64,000 nt of DNA from Actinomyces radicidentis (GCF_001553565.1 NZ_CP014228.1:1116001-1180000), one strand, 5' to 3'; positions 1 to 9,447 are shown, counted from the stretch's first letter. Numbers and translations: made by a program. The notes: generated from the sequence alone by a model not told the origin.

Positions 1-472
1 CCATCTGGACGCTGGTCAGCAGCGGGAGGGTCTCGTCGCGGGAGGCGGCGATGGAGACCTGGCTGACGGCCTGGGCGAGGTCGTGGGCGTCGATGGTGCC
101 GGCGACACCGGGCATGACGGGCAGCGCCGGGTAGTCGTCGGCGGCCATGGCGGCCAGGGAGAAGCGCGAGGAGCCGCAGGAGACGGTGACCTTCGTGCCC
201 TCGACCTCGAGCTCGACGGGCTTGGAGGGCAGGGCCTTGGCGATGTCGGCGAGGAGGCGTCCGGAGACGAGGACGACGCCGTCCTCCTCGACGTCCGCGG
301 GGACCTCGCAGTGGGCGGAGACCTCGTAGTCGAAGGAGGACAGGACGAGGGAGGCGTCCTTGGCCTCGAGGCGCACGCCGGCGAGGACGGGCACCGGCGG
401 ACGGGCCGGCACCGAGCGGGCGGTCCAGGTGACGGCCTCGGCGAGGACGTCTCGATCAACCCTGAGCTTCAC
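1..472 (-). CDS. dnaN: DNA polymerase III beta sliding clamp, N-terminal part
   Basis: Processivity clamp that encircles DNA and tethers the replicative polymerase. Only the first 157 codons are in the window; the gene continues past base 1. The start is a GTG at 472-470 giving MKLRVDRDVLAEAVTWTARS, the usual beginning of domain 1, and the rest (for example the LSSFDYEVSA stretch and the ALPSKPVELEVEG stretch) fits beta-clamp domain 1. It is read in the same direction as dnaA and lies downstream of it across a 528-bp spacer, the classical dnaA-dnaN order. Confidence 0.95.
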   Translation of the reverse strand, partial: MKLRVDRDVLAEAVTWTARSVPARPPVPVLAGVRLEAKDASLVLSSFDYEVSAHCEVPADVEEDGVVLVSGRLLADIAKALPSKPVELEVEGTKVTVSCGSSRFSLAAMAADDYPALPVMPGVAGTIDAHDLAQAVSQVSIAASRDETLPLLTSVQM

Positions 473-1000
473 GGTGGGGTGCCTCCTGTGTCGGCGGGCG
501 GCGCGCGCGTGCGCGGCGACTGGCTTGTCTGCGGTCCTGCGCGCCGCCCTCACGACGAGGTGCGACGGGTCAGGACGATCCACGTGGAGTCTAGACGCAA
601 GGCAGGACGCTCATCCACGCGCTGAGTGCCGCTGCGGGCGACCGGAGTCCGGGGACCCGGCCGGCCCTCGTCGCGCTGAGTCGCTCGCGGGTCGGGCCTG
701 GGCCGATCCCGCCCTCGGTGGCAGGTTCGTGGGATCCCGGATGAGTTTGTAGTTAGTAGATGTAGTAGGTGGTGTGGGAACTGGGGATAACCGGGTTCGG
801 CGGCGTCGCCGGGCCGACGACGGCTGTGGAAGCACAGATGAGTGATTCGGTGCGCGAATGACACGATCGGTGGAGACGCGCAGCGCGTCCCGGGCCCAGT
901 CCCCAGGAGGGGCTCCTCGGTGCACAGGGGAGTGACGCCTTCTCCACGTGCTCTCCTCCGGACGGCCCACAGGGCCGACGGCGCTCAGGGGCGACGGCGC
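473..1000. other. dnaA-dnaN spacer, probable oriC
   Basis: A 528-bp stretch without a credible gene between the dnaA stop and the dnaN start. The part at about 735-795 is clearly more A+T-rich than the surroundings and contains TAG triplets beside a DnaA-box-like 9-mer (separate entry). The rest is G+C-rich with only weak further box matches, for example at 825-833. In Actinobacteria oriC usually lies between dnaA and dnaN, so this is the best origin candidate. Boxes on the other side of dnaA (2838-3007) leave a two-part origin possible. Confidence 0.7.
754..790 (-). promoter_or_regulatory. DnaA box with adjacent DnaA-trio-like triplets
   Basis: Read on the minus strand there is a DnaA-box-like 9-mer TTATCCCCA (782-790, one mismatch to TTATCCACA), then 13 bases of G+C-rich sequence (769-781), then five in-phase triplets CTA CTA CAT CTA CTA (754-768). 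This is the order and polarity described for the bacterial basal unwinding system: box, GC cluster, DnaA-trios. The motif is visible; its role as the strand-opening site is inference. Confidence 0.6.
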
Positions 1001-2746
1001 TCAGGACTGGGGCGACTGCGCCGCCTGCTTGATGCGGCTCGTCAGCTCGGTGACCTGGTTGAAGGTGGAGCGGCGCTCCGCCATCTGGGTACGGATCTTC
1101 TTGTCCGCGCTCATGACGGTGGTGTGGTCGCGGCCGCCGAACTCGCGCCCGATCTTGGGCAGGGACAGGTCGGTGAGCTCGCGGCACAGGTACATGGCGA
1201 TGTGCCGGGCGTTGACGATGGTGCGGGAGCGGTTCGCGCTGCACAGGTCGTCGATGGTGATCCCGAAGTAGTCGGCCGTCTGCCCCATGATGAGGGAGGT
1301 CGTGACCTCCTCGCCGGCGGGGTCGGAGATGATGTCCTTGAGGACCATCTCGGCCAGGGTCTGGTCGATCGGCTGCTTGTTGAGCGAGGCGAAGGCCGTG
1401 ACGCGGATGAGGGCGCCCTCGAGCTCGCGGATGTTGGTCGTCACACGGCTGGCGATGTACTCGAGCACGTCCATGGGCAGGTCGAGGCCGTCGGCGCGGG
1501 CCTTGCGGGACAGGATCGCGATGCGGGTCTCGAGGTCCGGCGGCTGGACGTCGGCGAGCAGGCCCCACTCGAAGCGGGAGCGGAGGCGCTCGTCGAGGCC
1601 GTTGAGGGCCTTGGGCGGCTGGTCGGAGGTGATGACGACCTGCTTGCCCGAGGAGTGCAGCGAGTTGAAGGTGTGGAAGAACTCCTCGAGCGTCGACTCC
1701 TTGCCGGAGAGGAACTGGATGTCGTCGACGAGGAGGATGTCGACCTCGCGGTAGCGGCGCTTGAAGGCCTCGAGGCGGCCGTCGTCGCGGGCGCCGTCGC
1801 GCAGGCAGGCGATGAACTCGGCCGTGAACTCCTCGGAGTTGACGTACTTGACGCGCGTGGAGGGGTTGAGGGTGCGCGCGTAGTGGCCGATGGCGTGCAG
1901 GAGGTGGGTCTTGCCCAGCCCTGAGCCGCCGTAGATGAACAGCGGGTTGTAGGCGCGGGCCGGCGCCTCGGCGACGGCGATGGCGGTCGCGTGCGCGAAG
2001 CGGTTCGAGGAGCCGGTGACGTAGGTGTCGAAGGTGTAGCGCGGGTTGAGGACGGAGCCGTCGGTGGGGCGCGGGGCGCCGGCGCCCTCGCGGGGGCCGG
2101 GGGCCTGGGCGGGGTGCGGGCTCGTCACGTACTGGGCGCGGTTCTCGGTGCGCGCCGGCTCCTCGGAGTAGCGCGGGGTCGCGTAGGCGGTGTCGTAGCC
2201 CTGCTCGTAGCCGGACTCGTACCCGTCCTGACCTCGGGCGGCCTCGGCCCCGCGCGGGAAGGACGGGGTCTCGGCGACGCGCTGGTCGTAGGGGCGGCGC
2301 TCCTCGTAGCGCTCGGGCGCGGGCTCGTGGCCGGACTCCTGCGGGGCGGGGGCCTCGTAGGAGGGGCGTGCCGGCTGCTCGACGGCGCGGGGGCCCGGGC
2401 GTCCGTCGCCGCTGCGCTCCCCCGGGTACTCGGTGGCGTACTCGCCTGCCGGTGCGGCGCCGGTCGGCTGGCCGAAGGAGCCGGCCGAGGCGTCCACCGA
2501 GGTGTCCATGGTGACCTCGAAGGGGACCTCGCGGCTCCAGACCTGCGTGAGGGCGCGGCTGATCGGCCCGCGGGAGCGCTCGACGACGTCCTTGACGAAG
2601 CCGGAGCCGACGACGAGGACGAGGGTGCCGTCGACGTCGATGACCCGGGTCATCCGCAGCATGGTGACCTTGCCCTGCCCGAGCTCGCCGGAGGAGGAGA
2701 GGAGCTCGAGGGTCTGGTGCCACCTCGTGGTCGCTTCGTCGGGCAC
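1001..2746 (-). CDS. dnaA: Chromosomal replication initiator DnaA
   Basis: AAA+ ATPase that binds DnaA boxes and opens oriC. It has 581 residues from a GTG start at 2746, preceded by AGGAGA. Visible are an N-terminal helicase/DnaB-interaction domain, a long low-complexity domain II (about residues 95-220, rich in E, P, R and Y), Walker [16 protein letters not shown] near residue 275, Walker [15 protein letters not shown] near 337, and the C-terminal DNA-binding signature [15 protein letters not shown] near 540. The variable domain II makes it longer than E. coli DnaA, as is common in high-G+C Gram-positives. Confidence 0.98.
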   Translation of the reverse strand: MPDEATTRWHQTLELLSSSGELGQGKVTMLRMTRVIDVDGTLVLVVGSGFVKDVVERSRGPISRALTQVWSREVPFEVTMDTSVDASAGSFGQPTGAAPAGEYATEYPGERSGDGRPGPRAVEQPARPSYEAPAPQESGHEPAPERYEERRPYDQRVAETPSFPRGAEAARGQDGYESGYEQGYDTAYATPRYSEEPARTENRAQYVTSPHPAQAPGPREGAGAPRPTDGSVLNPRYTFDTYVTGSSNRFAHATAIAVAEAPARAYNPLFIYGGSGLGKTHLLHAIGHYARTLNPSTRVKYVNSEEFTAEFIACLRDGARDDGRLEAFKRRYREVDILLVDDIQFLSGKESTLEEFFHTFNSLHSSGKQVVITSDQPPKALNGLDERLRSRFEWGLLADVQPPDLETRIAILSRKARADGLDLPMDVLEYIASRVTTNIRELEGALIRVTAFASLNKQPIDQTLAEMVLKDIISDPAGEEVTTSLIMGQTADYFGITIDDLCSANRSRTIVNARHIAMYLCRELTDLSLPKIGREFGGRDHTTVMSADKKIRTQMAERRSTFNQVTELTSRIKQAAQSPQS

Positions 2747-2837
2747 GCTGTCTCCTGGCTGAGGGTCGTCGGGGCGGGGCCGGTCAGGGCCGGCGCCCCG
2801 CGGGCGGGAGGCCCGCGAGGGGACCCATCATGGAGCG

Positions 2838-2858
2838 GTGTCCACAGAGTTGTCCACA
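2838..2858 (+). promoter_or_regulatory. Tandem DnaA boxes upstream of dnaA
   Basis: GTGTCCACA at 2838-2846 and TTGTCCACA at 2850-2858 lie in the same orientation, 12 bp apart start to start. The consensus is TTRTCCACA. They sit about 100 bp upstream of the dnaA start, so autoregulation by DnaA is likely. Confidence 0.7.
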
Positions 2859-2998
2859 CGTGGGGACTGAGGTCCCGGCCGGTCCCGGACACCCCCAGAG
2901 TGAGGGAAAACCTGTGGTTTCCCGGGATCGCGCGGCTCGTGGACCCACAGGGGGTGGACGCCGGTCGTGCACATTCCCACAAGCAGGACCGGTCGACC

Positions 2999-3007
2999 TG
3001 TGAATAA
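2999..3007 (-). promoter_or_regulatory. DnaA box
   Basis: The minus strand reads TTATTCACA, an exact match to the relaxed box TTATNCACA. It lies between the tandem boxes near dnaA and the rpmH promoter. Confidence 0.55.
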
Positions 3008-3155
3008 CATCGGTGACATTCCCGACGGCGTTGCGCCGGCCGCCCCGGCGCCGCTCCTCGGGCAGCCTCATCCGGCTCGGCCGCCGGCCTCCGAGCCGCC
3101 GTCCGGCGGCTCCGGGGACGTGTTCGGACTCTCACCGTCCTGGGCCCCGGGAGGT

Positions 3156-3185
3156 TTGACCCCCCTGAAACCGGAACCGTATTGT
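3156..3185 (+). promoter_or_regulatory. rpmH promoter
   Basis: TTGACC at 3156-3161 and TATTGT at 3180-3185 are separated by 18 bp and lie about 110 bp upstream of the rpmH start. It is the best sigma-A-type promoter match in this spacer and would drive rpmH-rnpA-yidD and perhaps further genes. Confidence 0.6.
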
Positions 3186-3297
3186 GGTGCGGACGTTCGC
3201 GTGGACTCACGCCCCGGACCATGGGGCAACCAGCGCGAGCGACAGTGCCGCGATCCCCGCGACGCACTGTTCCGATCGTCCGAGCAGGAGTACACCC

Positions 3298-3435
3298 GTG
3301 AGCAAGCGGACCTTTCAGCCGAACAACCGCCGTCGCGCCAAGGTGCACGGCTTCCGCAAGCGCATGAGCAGCCGCGCCGGCCGCGCCGTCCTCGCCTCGC
3401 GCCGCCGCAAGGGCCGCGCGCGTCTCGCCGCCTGA
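3298..3435 (+). CDS. rpmH: 50S ribosomal protein L34
   Basis: A 45-residue ribosomal protein, [19 protein letters not shown] onward, ending [11 protein letters not shown]. That is the full normal length with the family's Arg/Lys-rich pattern. The start is GTG at 3298 with AGGAG upstream; longer in-frame openings extend into the promoter and are not credible. rnpA begins one base after its stop. Confidence 0.97.
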   Translation: MSKRTFQPNNRRRAKVHGFRKRMSSRAGRAVLASRRRKGRARLAA

Positions 3436-3436
3436 G

Positions 3437-3805
3437 GTGCTTCCTGCGGCGCACCGGATGCGGCGCTCCGAGGACTTCTCGGAGGCGCTGAGAACCGGTG
3501 CGCGCAGCGGTAGCCGCAGGCTGGTCATCCACTACCGCGCCGGCGAGACCGGGGACTCCTCCCCGGCGCTCGTCGGCGTCGTCGTGCCCAAGAAGCAGGT
3601 TGCACGAGCCACGCACCGCAACCGGATCAAGCGCCGGGTGCGCGCCCTCATGAGTGAGCGCGTCACCGGACTCGAGCCGGGCGCCCGCGTCGTCGTGCGC
3701 GGCCTGGCCGGGGCGGATGGGGCGACGAGCGAGGAGCTCGCCGCCGACGTCGACCGCCTCCTGGCCCGGGACCGCCGCCTGCTCTCGGAGGGACGACGGC
3801 GGTGA
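3437..3805 (+). CDS. rnpA: Ribonuclease P protein component
   Basis: Protein subunit that helps the RNase P ribozyme mature tRNA 5' ends. It has 122 residues from a GTG start giving the family N-terminus [14 protein letters not shown]. The signature [15 protein letters not shown] (RNR-type motif) is present at about residues 56-70. It follows rpmH by one base and overlaps yidD by four bases (GTGA), so the three are translationally coupled. Confidence 0.95.
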   Translation: MLPAAHRMRRSEDFSEALRTGARSGSRRLVIHYRAGETGDSSPALVGVVVPKKQVARATHRNRIKRRVRALMSERVTGLEPGARVVVRGLAGADGATSEELAADVDRLLARDRRLLSEGRRR

Positions 3806-4137
3806 GCGACGACCGGGGCGCCCTGCGCGACGGACCGCTCGAGCGGCTCGTCCTCGCCCCGGTGCGCCTCTACCAGCGGTGGGTCTCCCCCGCGCTGCCG
3901 CGGAGCTGCCGCTACTACCCCACCTGCTCGGCCTACGCGGTCGAGGCGGTCCGGGGCCACGGCGCCGGCAAGGGGATCCTCCTCGCCGCCTGGCGCCTCC
4001 TGCGCTGCAACCCGCTCACCCCCGGGGGCGTGGACCACGTCCCCGAGCCCGGCCAGTGGCGCTACCACCACCCCCACGACGTCCCCCGTTTCGAGGTCGA
4101 GGACGCGGTCGGCTCGCCGGCCCGCCAGACCGACTGA
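3802..4137 (+). CDS. yidD: Membrane protein insertion efficiency factor YidD
   Basis: A small membrane-associated protein thought to assist YidC-dependent insertion. It has 111 residues, with the conserved core [20 protein letters not shown] then [12 protein letters not shown] and [15 protein letters not shown], including the family cysteines. The GTG start overlaps the rnpA stop. The C-terminal tail after PEPGQW is variable in the family. yidC starts 75 bp downstream. Confidence 0.93.
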   Translation: MSDDRGALRDGPLERLVLAPVRLYQRWVSPALPRSCRYYPTCSAYAVEAVRGHGAGKGILLAAWRLLRCNPLTPGGVDHVPEPGQWRYHHPHDVPRFEVEDAVGSPARQTD

Positions 4138-4212
4138 CGGGGCCCTGGCCGGAGGCACCGGCTCGGGGCAACCGCCGCAACGGCCCCGCCCCACCCCACA
4201 GCAAGGAGTGCA

Positions 4213-5373
4213 ATGGACACGATCCTCTGGCCCCTCAAGGTCGCCGTCGCCTGGGTGATGGTCTACATCCACAAGTTCCTGGTCCTCATCGGCATGCCCG
4301 ACGGATCCGGCGTGGCGTGGGTGCTCTCGATCGTCGGACTGACGATCGTCGTGCGGCTGCTCATCATGCCGCTCTTCGTCAAGCAGATCCGGGCGAGCCG
4401 CGGCATGCAGCTCATGCAGCCCGAGCTCCAGGCCCTCCAGGCCAAGTACAAGGGCAAGAAGGACCCGGAGTCGCAGCGCCGTCAGCAGGAGGAGATGATG
4501 GCGCTCTACCGCAAGCACGGGACGAACCCCATGTCCTCGTGCCTGCCGATCCTCATCCAGATGCCGATCTTCCTCGCGCTCTTCCGCGTGCTCGCCTCGC
4601 TGCAGAACGTCGCCAGCGGCACCTACTCGGGACACTCCTCCATCGGCCCGCTCACCGCGCACCTCGCTGAGCAGGTCCAGGCCTCGACGGTCTTCGGGGC
4701 CCCGCTGTCCTCGTCCTTCATGAACAGCTCGGACGTCACGACCAAGGTCGTCACCGTCGTCCTCATCGTCGTCATGTCGGTGACGCAGTGGTACACGATG
4801 GCGCAGCTGAGCATGAAGAACATGCCGGAGTCCACGAAGAACTCCGACAACCCCATGATGCGCTCGCAGAAGATGATGATGACGGTCATGCCGATCTTCT
4901 TCGCCTTCACCGGTGTGCAGTTCCAGATCGGCGTCCTCGTCTACTGGGTGACCACCAACCTGTGGACCATGGGCCAGCAGTTCTTCACCATCCGCAACAT
5001 GCCCGCTCCCGGCTCCGAGGCGGAGACGAAGTACCGCGCCCGCGTCAACGCCAAGCGTGCCCGCCAGGGCAAGCCCTCCCTCGAGGAGGAGGAGGCCGCG
5101 CAGCGCCAGGCCGAGCTCGAGGCCGCCGGCAAGACGGGCGGCCAGCGCGTCCAGCCAGTCCGCAAGGACCGCCAGAAGAAGCAGCGCACCGGCCTGCCCG
5201 CCACCGTCGAGGAGCAGTACGCCGAGGAGCGGTCCGAGGAGGAGAAGGCGGTCGAGGAGATCGAGACGACCGCCGGCCTCACCCCCGAGGAGATCGCCCG
5301 CCGCCGCTACGAGAAGCGGGCCCGCCAGCGCGCCCAGCGCAAAAACGGCGGCAAGAAGCGCAAGCCGCGCTGA
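4213..5373 (+). CDS. yidC: Membrane protein insertase YidC
   Basis: Insertase/chaperone of the cytoplasmic membrane, acting alone or with SecYEG. It has 386 residues from an ATG with AAGGAG upstream. It is the short Gram-positive-type form without the large periplasmic domain. Hydrophobic segments cover about residues 8-30, 35-60, 110-130, 170-195 and 225-255; the groove arginine is in VVRLLIMPLFVKQIRAS near residue 50, and a charged cytoplasmic loop follows. The C-terminal 110 residues are strongly charged (KKQRTGLPATVEEQ, then Lys/Arg-rich), typical of actinobacterial YidC. Confidence 0.95.
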   Translation: MDTILWPLKVAVAWVMVYIHKFLVLIGMPDGSGVAWVLSIVGLTIVVRLLIMPLFVKQIRASRGMQLMQPELQALQAKYKGKKDPESQRRQQEEMMALYRKHGTNPMSSCLPILIQMPIFLALFRVLASLQNVASGTYSGHSSIGPLTAHLAEQVQASTVFGAPLSSSFMNSSDVTTKVVTVVLIVVMSVTQWYTMAQLSMKNMPESTKNSDNPMMRSQKMMMTVMPIFFAFTGVQFQIGVLVYWVTTNLWTMGQQFFTIRNMPAPGSEAETKYRARVNAKRARQGKPSLEEEEAAQRQAELEAAGKTGGQRVQPVRKDRQKKQRTGLPATVEEQYAEERSEEEKAVEEIETTAGLTPEEIARRRYEKRARQRAQRKNGGKKRKPR

Positions 5374-5435
5374 CCGAACACTTCCCCGGCGTCCTGCGCA
5401 ACGGGCCGCCGACCAGCACAGAGAACGGATCCACC

Positions 5436-5993
5436 ATGAGTGAGAACACCGCCCCGTCCAGCACCGTCAAGCGCCTCGAGGAGGAGGGCGAGGTCGGCGC
5501 CGACTACCTCGAGGAGCTCCTCGACATCGCCGACCTCGGTGGCGACATCGACATCGACGTCGACCACGGCCGCGCCTCGATCGCCGTCGTCGCCTCCGAG
5601 GAGGGAGACGAGCGCGAGCTCGCCGACCTCGTCGGCCGCGACGGCGAGGTCCTCGAGGCCGTCCAGGAGCTGACCCGTCTGGCCGTCCAGGCCAAGACCG
5701 GCAACCGCTCGCGCCTCATGCTCGACATCAACGGCTACCGCGCCGCCCGCCGCGCCGAGCTCACCAAGGTCGCCGAGGAGGCCGTCAGGCGCGTCCAGGA
5801 GGGCGGCGAGACCGTCGCCCTGGAGCCGATGAACCCCTTCGAGCGCAAGGTCTGCCACGACGTCGTCGCCGCCGCCGGACTCGTCTCCGAGTCCGAGGGC
5901 GCCGAGCCGCACCGCCACGTCGTCGTCCTCCCCGCCGAGGACGAGGTCGACGACGCCGAGGACGCCGGCGCCGACTCCGACGAGCAGGACTGA
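5436..5993 (+). CDS. jag: Jag/KhpB-type R3H domain RNA-binding protein
   Basis: SpoIIIJ-associated single-strand nucleic-acid-binding protein, the usual partner gene of yidC. It has 185 residues; the start is the ATG at 5436 (upstream in-frame codons overlap yidC in another frame). A KH-like domain has the GRDGEVLEAVQELTRLAVQ loop, then comes an R3H domain with NPFERKVCHDVV and SEGAEPHRHVVVLPA. The N- and C-terminal tails are acidic. The stop is four bases before the rsmG start. Confidence 0.92.
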   Translation: MSENTAPSSTVKRLEEEGEVGADYLEELLDIADLGGDIDIDVDHGRASIAVVASEEGDERELADLVGRDGEVLEAVQELTRLAVQAKTGNRSRLMLDINGYRAARRAELTKVAEEAVRRVQEGGETVALEPMNPFERKVCHDVVAAAGLVSESEGAEPHRHVVVLPAEDEVDDAEDAGADSDEQD

Positions 5994-5997
5994 GGCC

Positions 5998-6663
5998 GTG
6001 AGCGAGGCGCCCGGCGAGGGCACGGTCGACGGCGAGGTCGTCGTCGAGGAGCCCGGCGAGGAGGTCCGCGAGCTCTTCGGCGTGGCCTTCTCCGCGGCGG
6101 AGCACTTCGCCGACATGCTCGTCGAGGAGGGGGAGCTGCGAGGCCTCGTCGGTCCGCGCGAGCTGCCCCGCCTGTGGAGCCGGCACCTCGTCAACTCCGC
6201 GGCCGTCGTCCCCTTCCTCCCGTCGCGCGGCACCGTGGCCGACATCGGTTCGGGGGCGGGCTTCCCGGGGATCGTCGTCGCCCTCCTGCGGCCCGACCTC
6301 GAGGTCACCCTCATCGAGACCATGGAGCGGCGCGTCGAGTGGCTCGACGACGTCGTCACCGAGCTCGACCTCGACAACGTCACCATCCGCCGCGCCCGGG
6401 CCGAGGAGGTCAAGGACCGCTACGACGCCGTCACCGCGCGCGCCGTCGCGAACCTCTCCAAGCTCGTGCGGCTCACCGCTCCCCTGCTGCGCCAGGGAGG
6501 CGCGCTCCTGGCGCTCAAGGGAGCCAAGGCCGAGGCGGAGGTCGAGGACGCCAAGTACGTCATCAAGAAGGCCAAGCTGCTGCCGGCCACTGTGCACGAG
6601 GTGGTGACCCCCGGCGAGGAGGTCACCCGCGTCGTCGAGGTGCGCCGACGCGCGGCCCGCTGA
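5998..6663 (+). CDS. rsmG: 16S rRNA (guanine-N7) methyltransferase RsmG (GidB)
   Basis: Methylates the guanosine corresponding to G527 of 16S rRNA using S-adenosylmethionine. It has 221 residues from GTG at 5998. The SAM-binding motif VADIGSGAGFPGIVVALLRP lies near residues 80-100, and the family DAVTARAVANLSKLV follows. The N-terminal 20 residues are acidic and variable. It ends the jag-rsmG unit and is followed by a strong hairpin terminator. Confidence 0.95.
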   Translation: MSEAPGEGTVDGEVVVEEPGEEVRELFGVAFSAAEHFADMLVEEGELRGLVGPRELPRLWSRHLVNSAAVVPFLPSRGTVADIGSGAGFPGIVVALLRPDLEVTLIETMERRVEWLDDVVTELDLDNVTIRRARAEEVKDRYDAVTARAVANLSKLVRLTAPLLRQGGALLALKGAKAEAEVEDAKYVIKKAKLLPATVHEVVTPGEEVTRVVEVRRRAAR

Positions 6664-6723
6664 GCCCCTCCCGGCCGAGGCGGAGGCCCGCCCCCGGGCA
6701 CACGGCACCCGGTCGTCGACTCC

Positions 6724-6761
6724 GTCACGCGCCCGCTCCCCCGCTGGAGCGGGCGCGTGAC
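6724..6761 (+). terminator. Hairpin terminator after rsmG
   Basis: A perfect 16-bp stem (6724-6739 with 6746-6761) and a 6-base loop, 60 bp after the rsmG stop. There is no U-run, as usual in high-G+C actinobacteria. TAGACT at 6779-6784 is a possible -10 for parA. Confidence 0.75.
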
Positions 6762-6832
6762 GCGTCCGGGACCTCACGTAGACTGAGGCGCCCGCGGGTG
6801 CGAGCCGCGGGTCGTCGTCGGAGGAGAACAGG

Positions 6833-7738
6833 TTGTCAGGATCGTCCATCTTCGATCAGCTCCGGGCCGACCAGTCCGCCCTCCATAAGGTCGCCGCCGG
6901 CGGCTTCCCCGTCCCCGAGCGCACCCGCGTCATCGCCGTCGCCAACCAGAAGGGCGGTGTCGGGAAGACCTCGACGACCGTCAACGTGGCCGCGGCCCTC
7001 GCCGAGGCGGGGCTCAACGTCCTGGTCATCGACGCCGACTCGCAGGGCAACGCCTCGACGGCGCTCGGAGCCCCGCACGGGGAGGACGACGACTCCGTCT
7101 ACGAGGTGATCGTCGAGGGCCGTCCCATGGCCGAGGTGACCGTCCAGACGGCCTTCGCGCCCTCCCTGTGGTGCGTGCCCGCCACGGTCAACCTCGCCGC
7201 GGTCGAGATCGACCTCATCAGTGAGGAGCGCCGCGAGCTGCGCCTGCGCGAGGCGCTGGAGCAGTATGTGGCCGACCGCGGGGCCGCGGGCCTCCCCCGG
7301 CTGGACTACGTCCTCATCGACTGCCCGCCCTCGCTCGGCATCATGACGATCAACGCCTTCGTGGCCGCTCGTGAGGTGCTCATCCCCATGCAGGCCGAGT
7401 ACTACGCGCTCGAGGGCCTCGCGCTCCTGACCCGTTCGGTGGAGCGGATCGCCGAGGCGCACAACCCCGAGCTGCACGTCTCGATGATCGCCCTCACCAT
7501 GTTCGATAAGCGGACGACTTTGGCTCGGGATGTGGACGAGGAGGTCCGCACCTACTTCCCGCAGGCGACGCTCGGGACCAGGATCCCGCGCTCGGTGCGT
7601 ATCGCCGAGGCTCCTTCCTTCGGAGCGCCGGTCGTGTTCTGGGACCCGCGATCGACCGGATCGGTCGCTTACAAGCAGCTTGCACAGGAGATCGCGCAGC
7701 GCGCGATCCCCTCCCCCGACGACGCGCAGGAGGCGTGA
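6833..7738 (+). CDS. parA: Chromosome partitioning ATPase ParA (Soj)
   Basis: Deviant Walker ATPase that works with ParB-parS to segregate replicated origins. It has 301 residues. The start is a TTG at 6833 with GGAGGAG just upstream; no ATG or GTG fits better. Deviant Walker A is in [20 protein letters not shown] (about residues 37-56), Walker A' [14 protein letters not shown], and Walker [13 protein letters not shown] short N-terminal extension (about 30 residues) precedes the ATPase core. parB begins two bases after its stop. Confidence 0.96.
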   Translation: MSGSSIFDQLRADQSALHKVAAGGFPVPERTRVIAVANQKGGVGKTSTTVNVAAALAEAGLNVLVIDADSQGNASTALGAPHGEDDDSVYEVIVEGRPMAEVTVQTAFAPSLWCVPATVNLAAVEIDLISEERRELRLREALEQYVADRGAAGLPRLDYVLIDCPPSLGIMTINAFVAAREVLIPMQAEYYALEGLALLTRSVERIAEAHNPELHVSMIALTMFDKRTTLARDVDEEVRTYFPQATLGTRIPRSVRIAEAPSFGAPVVFWDPRSTGSVAYKQLAQEIAQRAIPSPDDAQEA

Positions 7739-7740
7739 CG

Positions 7741-9168
7741 ATGGCTCATAAGAAGCGCGGTCTCGGACGGGGCCTTCAGGCACTCATCCCGGAGGGGCAG
7801 AAGGAGACGCCGGCCCACCGGCCGACGGACGTCTTCTTCGCCGACAACTCCGCGGGCGCCGACGAGGACGGGCCGGCTACCGAGGCGGCCCCGGTGCGCC
7901 GGGAGGGTGAGCGCTCGGCCACGGACATCGCTGCGACCCTACTGGCTCCCTCGAAGCGCGCCAAGCGGGGCAAGAAGAAGCCCGTCGTGAAGGATGAGCC
8001 GGCTGTAGCGGCCGGCAAGGAGCAGGAGCCGGCCGAGGCCGTGACCTCGGTGAGCGAGGCGACTGGGGTCAAGGACTCCCCCGGGCACGGACAGGCCCCG
8101 GCGCCCAAGGACGAGTCTCAGGCACCGGCCAAGCGAACGTCCGGCGCTGCTCGCCACGTTTCACGTGATACCAGCGCGGGGCCGGAGTCTCCGTCCTCCT
8201 CCGATACCGAGGCCGTCTCCGCTGCCGCCACGACGCTCGCGTCGAGCACGGCCCCCGTCGGCGCTGCCGATGCCGCGTCGACGGAGGCCGTTGAGCCTGT
8301 TTCACGTGAAACAGTGGGAGAGGACGAGGGTCTCGTTCCAGTGCCTGGAGCGACCTTCGCAGAGCTCCCCACCGCCATCATCCACGCGAATCCCCGTCAG
8401 CCTCGTCAGGTCTTCGACGAGGAGGACATCACGGAGCTCGCGGCCTCCATCAAAGAAGTGGGGCTGCTCCAGCCCATCGTCGTCCGGCGTGTCGATGATC
8501 CCGAGACCGGTGAAGCGACGTACGAGCTCATCATGGGCGAGCGCCGCCTGCGCGCGTCTCGCGAGGCCGATCTGGAGACGATCCCTGCCGTCGTCCGGTA
8601 CACCGAGGATCAGGACCTCCTGCGTGATGCTCTTCTGGAGAACCTGCACCGGGTCCAGCTGAATCCGCTCGAGGAGGCAGCCGCGTACCAGCAGCTCCTT
8701 GATGACTTCAACTGCACCCACCAGGAGCTCTCGAAGCGGATCGCGCGGTCGCGCTCCCAGATCTCCAACACGCTCCGGCTCATGAAGCTCCCTCCGCTCG
8801 TTCAGCGTCGGCTCGCGGCCGGCGTCCTGTCTGCCGGGCACGCACGTGCTCTGCTGGGGCTGCCCGACGCTGCCGCCATGGAGCGGCTTGCGCAGCGGAT
8901 CGTCGCCGAGGGGCTGTCCGTGCGCGCGACTGAGGAGATCGTGGCGCTCCACGACGAGCCGACGGAGTCGCGAGCCTCCAAGGTGCTGCGACCCCGCAGC
9001 GTTCCGCTTCCTGCGCTGTCGACCCGGCTCTCGGACGCCTTTGATACCCGGGTGAAGGTGACGAGGGGCGCCAAGAAGGGTCGGATCACCATCGAGTTCG
9101 CCGGTGACGAGGATCTGGCTCGCATCGTCCAGGCACTGGCGCCAGGAACGTCACTCGCCGAGGACTGA
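7741..9168 (+). CDS. parB: Chromosome partitioning protein ParB, long-linker form
   Basis: CTP-dependent DNA clamp that loads at parS and spreads. It has 475 residues, about 140 longer than usual ParB. Residues 1-19 ([17 protein letters not shown]) are the conserved ParA-interacting tail. A low-complexity A/P/E/K-rich linker of about 180 residues follows, then the catalytic/CTP domain ([28 protein letters not shown] near 266), the helix-turn-helix ([20 protein letters not shown]) and the C-terminal dimer domain. ATG 7741 is preferred over GTG 7735 because AGGAGG sits 7 bases upstream of the former but only one base from the latter. Two parS sequences lie inside the linker coding region. Confidence 0.95.
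   Translation: MAHKKRGLGRGLQALIPEGQKETPAHRPTDVFFADNSAGADEDGPATEAAPVRREGERSATDIAATLLAPSKRAKRGKKKPVVKDEPAVAAGKEQEPAEAVTSVSEATGVKDSPGHGQAPAPKDESQAPAKRTSGAARHVSRDTSAGPESPSSSDTEAVSAAATTLASSTAPVGAADAASTEAVEPVSRETVGEDEGLVPVPGATFAELPTAIIHANPRQPRQVFDEEDITELAASIKEVGLLQPIVVRRVDDPETGEATYELIMGERRLRASREADLETIPAVVRYTEDQDLLRDALLENLHRVQLNPLEEAAAYQQLLDDFNCTHQELSKRIARSRSQISNTLRLMKLPPLVQRRLAAGVLSAGHARALLGLPDAAAMERLAQRIVAEGLSVRATEEIVALHDEPTESRASKVLRPRSVPLPALSTRLSDAFDTRVKVTRGAKKGRITIEFAGDEDLARIVQALAPGTSLAED
8158..8171. promoter_or_regulatory. Degenerate parS site inside parB
   Basis: GTTTCACGTGATAC differs at one position from the parS core GTTTCACGTGAAAC. It encodes V-S-R-D-T in the ParB linker. Confidence 0.7.
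8298..8313. promoter_or_regulatory. Perfect parS site inside parB
   Basis: TGTTTCACGTGAAACA is an exact match to the 16-bp bacterial parS consensus. It encodes V-S-R-E-T in frame in the ParB linker. Confidence 0.97.
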
Positions 9169-9187
9169 ACACCTCGACATTCAGACG

Positions 9188-9222
9188 CGGCCGCACACCA
9201 CACGGTGTGCGGCCGTTGTCTC
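9188..9222 (+). terminator. parB terminator
   Basis: A perfect 12-bp stem (9188-9199 with 9204-9215), 4-base loop, followed by TTGTCTC, 20 bases after the parB stop. Confidence 0.8.
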
Positions 9223-9232
9223 ATGTCCCCGT

Positions 9233-9248
9233 AGTTTCACGTGAAACG
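9233..9248. promoter_or_regulatory. parS site
   Basis: AGTTTCACGTGAAACG contains the perfect 14-bp palindromic core; only the outermost pair differs from the 16-bp consensus. Confidence 0.95.
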
Positions 9249-9447
9249 GTTGGAGCTGGAGCCCCCGGAACCTCTGGAGCGTCTGCCGGCATCGAGGGGG
9301 TTCTCTCTGGGGCCCCGGAGCCCAAGGACACCGGCAGCCGCGATGGCTTCGTGCCGTTGTCACCGAGCTTCTCCGCGTGCCGCCCCTGGCGGTCACGGTG
9401 ACCGTAGACGTTCCGGTGTGGGCTCCGCAAAGACGATGCAGCCTCAA

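Larger units (their letters stand above)
2747..3297. other. dnaA-rpmH divergent spacer with DnaA boxes
   Basis: A 551-bp spacer between the divergent dnaA and rpmH genes. I see no gene in it. It holds a near-perfect box GTGTCCACA (2838-2846), a perfect actinobacterial-type box TTGTCCACA (2850-2858), a minus-strand TTATTCACA (2999-3007), and the rpmH promoter. It is probably the dnaA autoregulatory region and possibly a second origin element. Confidence 0.65.

Noticed and set aside
9207-9401. Small plus-strand frame starting just after parB with a ParB-linker-like VVSRETVG
   Set aside because: The resemblance comes from the parS sequence itself being read in the same frame; no ribosome site and no continuation.
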